This document shows, piece by piece, positions 49,156 through 64,000 of a stretch of 64,000 bases of DNA. A program made the translations under genes and the position numbers. Source of the stretch: Elysia crispata (taxonomy: Eukaryota > Mollusca > Gastropoda > Plakobranchidae); assembly GCA_033675545.1 (NCBI GenBank), contig JAWDGP010002489.1, forward strand, positions 648,501 through 712,500. The letters are read 5' to 3'. The number at the start of each line of letters is the position of its first letter. Position 1 is the stretch's first letter. The notes beneath the pieces are model-generated. The model saw only the letters and a program-made list of their open reading frames with translations. It ran no database searches and was not told where the DNA came from.

Positions 49156-52100
49156 CTGACAAATCTAACCTCAGCTTCAAATTATTCATGATGGATTTTA
49201 CTTATTGTTTAACGTTAACCATGTGTCACGATATTATTACTTATTGCTTCTAAAATCCTTTTTCATAAGTGAGCTTTGTTTCCTTTTTAGCCTGTGATGG
49301 GTTAGTTTGATGAGATTAATTAAAATTTGAATGATGTAGTAGAGCTTGGTATGACCATTCTTACCTGTGGTCTATGTGTTTTTCATATGTGTATACAGAG
49401 AAACATAATTAATAGGTTAGCTGAAATTTCTTAGCAAATCAACCAAAGAAAGAGCGAGTATGTAAAGATCTGAATATAAATGATTTTCTTTTTGTCCTAA
49501 TGAAATAGGTAAACTTTATATTTAGATTAATTTTAATTGATGGAAAAAAATTCCTGTTATTGTCTTTAGTTTATTTTTGTCTTGTACCCTCCTCATTTAA
49601 TTCTTCTCTTTGGCTACAAACCAATGTGTAGCTGTTGCCTTGACCATAATTATATATCATGATATTAGGCATGATGTATCAAAAATTGCATATAAATGAT
49701 TCAGCAAAGGAACAACAATGAATGAATATCAGTTTTAAATTACACGGTCATTCTAAAGTGTTTAAAGGTGCAAGTCTCAAATCTTTTGGATGGAGAATTT
49801 CCTTTTTTTCCTGTCTCAGTAAGGGCTGCTATTTTTTCCCTCTGGTGTTTGAAGTTCATCGTCCATATTTATGCCTCTGGTTTCAGGTATGTATGTGTAT
49901 TTTTATAAAATGAACATACTTTTTTGTTTCTGTGTTGTATACTTAGTAGATACATCATATTTGTATTTACATAGTATATGATCTTGAATAATATTTTATT
50001 TCAAAATCTGTTGCATAACATCTTATGCACTTATGGAATCATATTTCAATGATTGAATTGTCCCCAATGCACCTGTGATGTTATGCATAAATTGTTGTTT
50101 AGGCTACGTGTGATTGTTAATTTAACCACAATGTTTAGCTTGGCACACTGTCTAAAAATTCATATTACCTTTAACTTTTTTTTGCCTGTTTATGCCAATT
50201 AAATATATATGTTTTTGATGAAGTACATTTTTTACTCTGATTTAATCATATGAATGAAAATAAATTTTCTCTTATATTTGCGCTTCTGATGGAGTTTTGC
50301 TATATATTTTTAAAGCAAAATTATGATATAAAATTTACGTAAAGCAATACAAAAGGAGCATAAGCTTTTTGTCAATTTTTTTTTTTTTTTTGTTATCAAA
50401 GGATTACAGTAGAAAAGACTGATTAGGAATAAAATGTTGCTGAAGAATCAATGAGTTAATAATTATAAGTGACTTGTAAAAGAAGTTTAGGCTGTTAATC
50501 TGTGGTCAACTTTACTAAAGAAAAAAAAAACCTTTATAATGTTTAAAAGGAGTTTTTAGTACTATTTTTCTTGAAAATAGGAGCAAAGCTGTTGTTAAAA
50601 GGTTCTTTTCATCTCCAAAGGCAAAGAGACACCACAATGTAGTGTTATACAAATCCCTGATTAACACAAAGCATTCATGTATAGAGTAATATGTTATGAT
50701 TTTTTTTTTATTTCAACAGCTGGATAAATTAAAGTATTCACACAACCAAAAAAAAGCAGAAAACTTTACGCGAGATTTTCTCTTAGTCTTATGCAATAGG
50801 AATATATATATTTATATATATGTACGTGAGTGAAGGAAAAGAAAGGAAGATATATGAATAGACGATCGGAATCTAGGTTTCAGATTGTTCTTGGGGAAAA
50901 GCTTCCTTCACATGTTTCTTTTTCCAATTTAAGTCCTAGGCCTAGATAAATAGTTTACTCAAGTTTGCCCACAATTGCGTTGAATAAAGCTGTTTGCATT
51001 TAATTTGTTGCAGTTAAAACCTGCTACATGTATTCAGCGTGTGGGGGATACTCTTAACCTCGAAAGCTATTATTTATCGAGAGACCAGTCCTGCTAATCT
51101 AATCAAACTGATTGTTGCCTGAGTTGGCAGCACGACAATCAAACCTTTTTAGAAGGTGCGAGGGGAAAAAATATGTTTGGATCAATTAATATCCGACACT
51201 ACATTCCGTAAGGAACGCTCATTAATTCCTCTGGCAGTTGCCAAATTTTACGCTTTTATTTTTTTTTCTTTTAAAATTGACTAACGTGCCCGTTTTGTTC
51301 GGAACGAATATTGAAGTCTTAACGGGTGGGACTTTACAAATTATACCAGAATAATTTACAAAGCGACCAAGAGAGATAGACGGGCATACATACTTCAATT
51401 GTAGAGAGAAACAGAGAGAAGAAAACTTAGGATAAACAGAGACAGACTTTATACCTGCACATGCTGCCCATGTAACGGGTATAATAACTTAAATAAGACA
51501 AAAAATACTCGGTTCATTTTTCCCAAGTAATAAATAATGTATTGTGATTTCTAACGTGGCATCAGTTAAAACAGTAGAAGAAAGATAGATTAAATATTAA
51601 GATCTTCCCCCGCAGACTGCAAACTCATGACTTAACATTTTTACCCGATGTGTCTTAGTGACACTCGCGAGAACAAATTCAGCTCATTTTTCTTAAATAA
51701 CCCCTGCTTGTTAGGTGCCGATTACATGCGTCCTACGTCCTAAAGGTGGGTACCCATCTTACAGACGGGTAAACTGAGGAAAATGTACATTTAGTTGAAT
51801 TGCTTAGTCAAGGCAAACCTATTGTGCCAAGCTGCTAATCTGTAATCAGTTTCATCTGTTAAAGTCTTGTCTATTCTCTTAGCCGTGTTCCTTTTTCCAC
51901 ACTGATGCATCAAGTAATTACCGCTTTAGAACCACAAGGTCAATCTTGTCTCCGTAGTAGAATAGTGAAAAGGTACCCAGCGCCTACTGAGAAATGTCTA
52001 GTATAAGTTTATTGTATAACCATCACTAGTTCCTATTTCACTATTATTGTTAGATGTGTTTGTGTGCGTGTGTGTGTGTGTAGGAAAGAGAGTTTATGGA

Positions 52101-53394
52101 TTAGTGGTGTACATTCTGCTTTTTAAACTAAGATGCTGGGTGGATCTCGAACCTTGGCATTACGGCGTTGCGTCCGTTAAAAAAATCGGGTCTCTTGGTT
52201 ATTCCCTTACCTTAGTCAGGTGTGAAGTGAGTGCTCGGCCTTCAGTTGGAGAAGATTTTTATCTGTTTTATCTTTTGTCATTTCGCTCGACTGAAACATT
52301 TTTGTTACAACTTCTAGTTGATGTTCCCTAGTGACATAAGATAAGTTCGGCCTGACGGAAGCGTTTCAAAAGCGACAGGAGCAGTTGGTGAGTTCAGCTT
52401 TATGATACTCATTCTTTTTTTTTACAATGTTACAGATTTTGTTCTGGTTCTAAAATAATTTCTATATTATAAAGGCCCCAATCGTGCATGTACTGAACAA
52501 TCTTATGGGCTATAATTATGTTGACTTATATTGTGTTTGACAGAGCGGAAAAAGAGTTATTGCATTTTTTAACTTGTAGGCTAAGTCGTAACAGGGTTCA
52601 CACAAATCACAGCCTTTCAGACGCAGTTGATTTATTTATGGAAACTTTAACCAAGCAAAGAACGATCGCATTTTATGAATGGTAATCCGATTAGGACACT
52701 GTTCGAGTTAATCTGAAAAGCACAAGAGGGAGCGTGAAGAGCTATGCGTCAAAGTTGCATTAGTAGTTTTGGTATTATTTAAGACGTCAGTGATTTTTTT
52801 GAATGCGTGTTTAACATGAAAATGGACGAACTAAATAAGTTCCAAGCAACTATTTCATCATTTTGTAGGAGAAGCAGCTTTTTAAAAAAAATAGTTTAAT
52901 TATTTTGACTTCACACGCGATGACTCTATCACGAAAACTTGGAAAAGTTGAGATTTGGGGGTGGGTTTTTCTTTTCTTCATATTGGTCATGCTAAGTTTA
53001 AAAGAGAATAATTATGTCTTTGAATTATATAACCTTGATTTTTTTTAACAGAGGGGAAAAATATATTCGCAGGACCAAATCTTCTATTAATCACTTGGAA
53101 ATATTTTTAGCTGGATTTTTTTTTCAGCTAAATTTTCGTTTAAGCGTGCTTCATTTATCTGTTCAAGGGGCAAACTCTCAGGGAAAATCTAGCAAACTTT
53201 GATTATTTACATCATTTGAGGGAGTTAAACAATTAAAAAAAACATGAAGACCTTAATTAGTCTGAGAAATCTGTCTTATTGTCAATGTCTTTTCTTATTT
53301 TCTTTGTACATGTAACTTATTTATTTTTCCTCTTCTGTTTGTTTGAATTGTTAATGGACTATGTTTTAGACTATAGACTAGTGTCACTATGTTA

Positions 53395-53488
53395 AACGTT
53401 TGTAAATAGACTATTGTAAAGAGCTTCGAGCCTACAAGTAGGAAGAGGCGCTAGGAAATAACTTCATTATTATTATTATTATTATTAT
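53395..53488 (+). mobile_element. 3' tail of a non-LTR retroposon (SINE/LINE)
   Basis: The sequence ttgtaaagagcttcgagcc, then ggaagaggcgctaggaaata and (ATT)7, is the hairpin-plus-trinucleotide tail shared by many invertebrate SINEs and their partner LINEs (TGTAAAGCGC...GGCGCTAT). The body upstream is T-rich and not recognisable. Confidence 0.7.
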
Positions 53489-54943
53489 GCAAGGAATAGA
53501 AGAGGGCAGAGAAGAAGGGTCCTCTTTTTTCCTTCCCCTTCCCCCAAAATTAAAAAAAAAATGCTTTAGTATAATTCATCGCTATCAATGATTTAATATC
53601 ACTTTATAGTTTCCGAAAGAAAACGCGATGTTTTAGGTACAGAGGAGCAGATAAGCGACCACGTACTTTCTAAAATGAGCTTAGAAATGACTATGAGTCA
53701 ATGCTGTTTTAAAATATTTATTGCAGTATATGATTTAATATAATAGATTGGAACAAAGAATTGACAGGAATACGAAGTATAAACATAGTTAATAAAGGAA
53801 TAAACCTTTAAAGTTATGACGCAGATATCAGAAGAACACATTTTTATTTACTTTAATCTTTTCAACAAAAGAAGTTCTGTTTCTCCTATAACTGCATTTT
53901 TTTTTTCATTTTTTTGAATAGTCTGGTTAAAATTTTCACAATTCATAATTAATTCAATATACAATATTCAATACAAAAGCAATATTTGGGTAAGTGTTGG
54001 AAACAGTCGATCACCTCAGAGCAGCTCTTCATCAAATTGTTTTCAATTATTTTGCCTGTCAGTGAGGCCCATCATACTCATTACGGTGTCTGCAAATCCG
54101 TGCGGACAGTTTTGACGTTCACGTTTAAACAGATACATCAGAGCCTTATAAGATTTGTTTTTAACATTGCCCACCATAAGAAAACATTTACATTTTGAAA
54201 CTATTATTTCCAATGCTAGGGAGAATTTAATTTTTTTCTTTTTTTTTTTTGATTGATATTTCCTTTAAAGAGACTACTTTTTTATATACAGTGAATTATA
54301 AATGTAATCATCGTTATGGAATATATTGTTAGCAGTGAATATAATAATAAAAAAAAAACGTTTACACGCTCCTTTTGCATTGCAAAGTATTATTCTTTAA
54401 AAAATTCTCTAATATGTATTACTGGTTACCAAGGTCATACAAAAATTGTGCGGAAGGCAATAATTCTAAGATTTTCTTCCACTATATTTCTTTATCCGAA
54501 TCCCCGGGAATTTATCCACACGCAGACTACTGCAAAGTAGTCCCGAAAGTCCAAGAATTCCACCAATAAGAACGAATTTAGGAGGAAAATTGTGATATCA
54601 TCGGTGGATCATGCATAGTCACCTCTGGTCCGCCATAATGAATACACCTCGCAACACATGACTCCCTCTAAGAGCACGATTGCCTTAAGTCGTTAATGCA
54701 GTTAATACACCTGGGTTACTTTTGCTGTATGAACCAATAACTGAGCTTTGTTGTGGAAAAGTGATATCGCCATTTAATAACTATGAGATTGCGAAGCAAT
54801 GTAAATCAAAGAGTGATAAATTTCATAACATCTTTCTCTCATTTACCGACGACGTGTAGCTTGAACCACCGGCGGAAAGTTCTTGCATGTAAATGTCTTT
54901 CAGGGTGGGACTTTCATCATTTCTAAAACCGCTCCAAGTTTAA

Positions 54944-55188
54944 TGTCCCAACTATGCTGAAACGAAAAAACATAGACCTATAACATAACCATTTACATCG
55001 TATTCTTTAGTCGTATTCTAATGCAACATTGATATGGCCGTTAAGGTCTTGTCCCAAATGTGCTGAAACGTTCAAAATTGTCCCAACTATGCTGAAACGA
55101 AAAACATAGATTTATAACATAAGCTTTTACAAGTAGCCTTTAGTCGCATGACAATGTGCAACAATGCTAAGGCCGTTTATGTCGGTAT
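54944..55188. repeat. Tandem duplication (~135-bp spacing) abutting the 3' end of the next gene
   Basis: tgtcccaactatgctgaaac begins at 54944 and again at 55079, each followed by gaaaaa(a)catag, tataacataa, ctttagtcg and aaggccgtt..t(g)gt. A third partial copy (gtcccaaatgtgctgaaac) starts at 55051. The second unit ends within a few bases of the stop codon of the minus-strand gene, so the block forms its proximal 3' UTR. Confidence 0.85.
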
Positions 55189-55190
55189 TT

Positions 55191-59391
<4,201 letters not shown>

Positions 59392-60652
59392 TGCAAACTG
59401 TTTAAATTTGTTTTACTTTTGTAATTGTTCTTGTTTTCTTATACTAGGGTATTTTATACTCATTTAAAGCAAGGAAAGGGGGATAATTTGCTGTGATCAC
59501 ACACGACGTCTCTCAATAATCCATGAAGTACAAGAATCATCTTTAAGACCAATATCTAAGCTAAGATGCTCGTCACATTCGCCTTTAATTTTATCGTTGA
59601 AGAACTGTTTAATGAAGTATTTTTGAATCTCGTGTAGATCTACTGCAATAAAACTTCAGAATGATACTGATTTTAAATTTTTTATGTTGTTCTTCGGTGT
59701 CGTATAGCCCACTCCTTTTGCTTTAAATATGATTGATTCAAGGTTCATTTAAAAAAAAACAACCTAAGAGAACGAAAGTTCAAACCAATGAATTCTCACA
59801 GTTGAGTTTGTGAAAATGCAGCTTCGTGGATCTTGAAATGAGGTTCAAATCTGTCATATCAGTTAAAATTAAAGAAACGTCCAAGATGTATCACCACTTA
59901 ATATAACAAAACTTAATAATTTATAACAATTCGAGGAAAAAAACTTATAAAACTTTTTCTTTACATGCGGAATTAAAAAAGAGCTGTTTTTGTTGCCTTT
60001 TAGAGTAATGCCTACATTTTCATCTCTACATAAAAAAAAATTACGAAGTCACAGGTTTGCAGTAACTCCACACAAGAGAATGTAATCCACAGAAGCCTTT
60101 TAAAAAACAATGGCCACCTCTATGGCAATGGCAAGGCACTAGGAACAAATCACATTTTTAGAACGAGGTCTAACAGCATGTCCTACTTAACACTCTCTTG
60201 GTGCACCATATACCACAATCTAGATTAATAGAAAATTGAATGCTGCCAGTGTTTCAAGAGCCCTCTAGTGTTTCTGTAAGCAAACTAATCTGAAACTTTC
60301 CAGGACATGCCAGCAACTAATGGAGCCCGCTAAGTGATTAGAGCACGCACCAATAAATCGCCCGGGTCTCGCTGGTAAAACACTAACCTTATACATCGAA
60401 ATCTATTCAGTCTTGTAGATCTAGATTCTAAGCCAGGAGCAGAGGGCAGGACTAGAAGCAGCCAATATTATTGGACTGCTCTCAAGCATGACAAGGGCGC
60501 ATTAATTTCGGTTACCCACACGCGTCACAGAATATTGTTTGTATTTGTCTGCATGGGTGTTGGATTGGCTGTCTGCGCTTTTATTTCTCTGTTTATATTT
60601 GTCATCATCATCATCATTATCGTCTTCTTTATCATAGCAATTTCCAAAATAT

Positions 60653-60808
60653 CCTTCTTCTTCTTCTTCTTCTTCTTCTTCTTCTTCTTCTTCTTCTTCT
60701 TCTTCTTCTTCTTCTTCTTCTTCTTCTTCTTCTTCTTCTTCTTCTTCTTCTTCTTCTTCTTCTCCTCCTCCTCCTCCCCCTCCTCCTCTTCCTCCTCCTC
60801 CTCCTTCT
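60653..60808. repeat. (TTC)n and (TCC)n microsatellite, ~155 bp
   Basis: TTC repeats from 60653 to about 60763, then TCC-rich units to 60808. This is a GAA/TTC tract, a class that can form triplex DNA. The poly-Phe ORF is an artefact. Confidence 0.97.
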
Positions 60809-61147
60809 AATTTTTCTTCACTGTCTATCTAATTTGTTTATAATTATATAATAACTATATTATTATGATACGGATACTCAACAAGTGATTGTGGGACGTG
60901 CAATACCACATTAATTTACATATCTATCAACCTATTCACTTATCTTTCCAATAATAGTAAAAGATCTTCCCATAAAAGGTCTGTCATGCTACTTAAGTGT
61001 TTCTAACGGAGGACAAGGCCGCTGAGTGTCCTTCCTTCTCTTCACGCAAGTGAAGAGCGATGATGCTGTCGTGATCTAAGATAAGATAATTTTATCAAAG
61101 GCTCCCGTGATTGAGCACTCTAATTAATTGTTAACATCTTCAGATTA

Positions 61148-61202
61148 CCTATCTATCTATCGATCTATCTATCTATCTATCTATCTAATTATCTATCTAT
61201 AT
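61148..61202. repeat. (ATCT)n microsatellite
   Basis: Tetranucleotide units with occasional substitutions (atcg, aatt). Confidence 0.9.
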
Positions 61203-61680
61203 CAACCACCAATCAATCTATCTGTCTATCTGCTTGTCTATCTTTCTATTCATCTCACACCTTGATTTTCATGAAAGATTATGGCGAAGGCTCTTTCAAA
61301 GCTATTTAATCCAATTAAAAAAAAAAACTGCAGAGATTGGTTTTCAGGCCTAAATAAGGATCGGTTACTTAAAAAAAAATGTTTGTTTTTTTTAAGTTAT
61401 TCTGGGTGCCGCACACACTTCACCTCTATTTTGTATTCGAACACATTTCTCGCATTTTTTTTAATCGAAAACAAATCAGAAACTTTTTGCCTGATATAGT
61501 CATTAATGTTTGAATAATTCTATGAACGCTCATTATGTCTACATCAGAGTTAGTGGATCCACGTTGTTTTCATCTTTCATTGTGAACAAATAATTATTGT
61601 TTTGATAAAAATAAATTTTCTAAACCATTCTCACCTCCACCTTCAACTTTACAGGGTAAATACTTTACATTCGACAATTG

Positions 61681-61891
<211 letters not shown>

Positions 61892-62549
61892 CACAAGAAA
61901 CTAAAGTCATCTAGTCCTACTTTGATGCTTTGATCGAGGATATCACATTGCCCTAGTATTGGTGAATAATGAACTTTTTATGGAACGTCCTGTTGAATTG
62001 TTTTTCTCCTTTGATCTGCGCCAAGTGTATGAAACGCAACAACTACTTGACGCCCCAAGAACTTTATTTTACGTCTTGACTATGGCATTTTAAAATGTTT
62101 TATTTGCTCTCGACACGGGATGCCTCGTTTAAGATACACCTTATGGGTATGTGAGATCAGAAACGGCAGTTTTTCTTTGTGCATGAAGCTGGACGGTGGG
62201 GTGTGGATGTAGGCTCGACAACTTGATCGATAACGCAATCGCTCAAGATTTAGAGGGAGTTGAGCCCGACTCTTGTTCCAGAACTTGTATTACTTTTCTT
62301 TATCAATGCTCAAAGCTAATTCTGTTCTAATTCAAAGTTCTGTTTCTATATTTCAAAATGATACAAAATCAATCCTTAAGTTTCAGAAAGTTAAAAAAGT
62401 ATAAACTAGCAGACTGGTGTCTCGAGAGAAGGTACCGGTGCTAAAATAGATATAATCTAGTTTTCTTTTTAATCCGATTTATTTCATTCAGTTGCGAGAA
62501 AATAGTAATGATATCCATTTATCTTTCTATCTATATTTCTAGCTGTTAT

Positions 62550-62595
<46 letters not shown>

Positions 62596-62603
62596 CATCT
62601 TTC

Positions 62604-62661
<58 letters not shown>

Positions 62662-62672
62662 GATAGATAGAT
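62550..62672. repeat. (TATC)n-(TA)n-(GATA)n compound repeat
   Basis: (TATC)n at 62550-62594, imperfect units, (TA)n at 62620-62658, then gcagatagatagata. The outer TATC and GATA parts are reverse complements around a TA core, so the tract can extrude as a cruciform. Confidence 0.93.
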
Positions 62673-64000
62673 ATATAGTTATACAGCATATTTCTAGTTA
62701 CAAACCAATTTAGGCCAAGTAAACTTTGCTTCTAACTAATATCCTTACTTTAAATTTAGCCCAATCTACTTAACCAATCGCCAAAAATGACAGTGAAGAC
62801 GATAAAATAACAATAGGCATTAACGATTGAAAGATTATTTTTGTTAATCACAACATAGAGTTAAGAAGGGTCACACACAAATATCGATAAACTTATACTT
62901 CACGGTTTTGACAATCAGTTTAAAATATTTTCTTGGTAAAGCTCGCACTATTGATTAAATGTGTTTGCACTGTCGATAAAGTGCTTGGCTTATCATTATA
63001 ATTATGCTATTACGTTTAGCAGAGACAACCCAACATCCACATAACCATTCAGGTAAGGACAAGAGGTCCACTGTAGATCGACCAAACTGGCTGTAAGCTA
63101 TGACAGAAGAGATGTGTGAGCAAAGAATAAGATAGAATAACAAAGAATAGGAATATCAACAAGAAGGTGCTTCTTCTTTTAAAGTGATATGTTATACCTT
63201 TTAACAGTCATATTGTCTGGTGCTTTTGTGTGGGTAGTTCCCAGTTGGTTTGTGCGTTTAAATGTGCCATATGGGAAGTATTGAATGGATTCTCAGTTTA
63301 ATATACATGTACATTAAGACATAGCGGTATCCATATTCTCTACAGAGCTGCCGTTAAGCAACAATCTATAATGTGCGACTTAAGGAAGATGAGTTCTACT
63401 AAAATTGTATGTGTTGTTTTAGCGAACTTAGTTCGTTGCAAGTTAGTAAACACTTTTTACAAGATACTCAATGTAAGAAGTGAATATGGGTATACTTGTA
63501 GAAGGATAATAAATTTGCACAAAAGTATTAAATAAAAACGGAGGAAAAATAAGAGGGTGAGAGACAGAAAGAGATATATTCTGTCCTTAAAGCGCGATGT
63601 AGAATTATAGAGAGGGAGATAGGAGAAGAAAAGGAGAGTGATATGAAGAGTGAAAAGAAACTACACACAGGGAAAAATAGAGAAATATTTCATTTAACAG
63701 ACGTTAGAAAAAACCATCATGATACAAGGTAACCACACAAACCACTTGAACTTGACCAAGAAACTTGACTTAGAATTATTCTTTTTACATTTAACAAGGT
63801 TCTGCAATCTGTATAACCAATATAATTATGCAAGAGTTGCTCTGCGCCATTTGCGTAAAGTTAATTGTCAATCACTTAAAATTGTAAATGGATTTAGCTT
63901 TCATAATGTATGACTAATGTAGAGCTAGATCTATTTCCTGACAACATACAGGCCAATGGAAGCATTTCTGACTCATCATCAGTGAAAATGCTGAGTTGAC

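Noticed and set aside
62955-63143. Minus-strand ORF of 62 codons as an upstream exon of the unknown gene
   Set aside because: No convincing splice sites or sequence character; composition equals the surrounding non-coding DNA.

Overview
This is eukaryotic nuclear DNA: AT-rich, with introns carrying gtaag/ag splice signals, AATAAA polyadenylation signals, large microsatellites and decayed DNA transposons. A marine invertebrate is most likely, probably a mollusc or another lophotrochozoan. The reasons are the gene content (an animal proprotein convertase and a BAK-type BCL-2 protein) and recurrent palindromes such as TACATGTA, TACCGGTA and AGATCT. The species assignment is inference.

Layout. 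(1) 3-6488, plus strand: the 3' part of a very long coding exon, 2161 residues inside the window and open at the left edge. It encodes a low-complexity, probably nuclear protein that I do not recognise. An AT-rich 3' UTR with AATAAA signals runs to about 9840. (2) 28978-13669, minus strand: a complete 13-exon furin/kexin-family proprotein convertase of 831 residues. I rebuilt it exon by exon and every splice phase agrees. Its introns hold a 1.8-kb degraded mariner element, a GA/TC hairpin-forming tract and a 180-bp tandem duplication. (3) 28979-39800: about 10.8 kb of divergent intergenic DNA rich in simple repeats, with one long palindrome and two weak coding-like remnants. (4) 39801-43013, plus strand: a complete four-exon BAK homologue of 247 residues with BH3, BH1, BH2 and a C-terminal membrane anchor. 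(5) 43014-55190: AT-rich 3' UTR and intergenic DNA with a clean 457-bp MITE flanked by a 6-bp target duplication, a retroposon tail, and a tandem duplication beside the next gene. (6) 59391-55191, minus strand: three phase-consistent exons of an unrecognised 349-residue basic protein. (7) 59392-64000: simple-repeat-rich DNA with no supported gene.

The genes are ordinary unlinked animal genes, in the order convergent, divergent, convergent; nothing suggests an operon or shared pathway. The convertase matures secreted proteins in the secretory pathway, and BAK permeabilises the outer mitochondrial membrane in apoptosis. I found no CRISPR array, rRNA, tRNA or prokaryotic defence system. The most unusual items are the convertase's extra acidic P-domain insert and amphipathic tail, the large unknown SUMO-motif-rich protein, the intronic hairpin, and the unknown three-exon gene.
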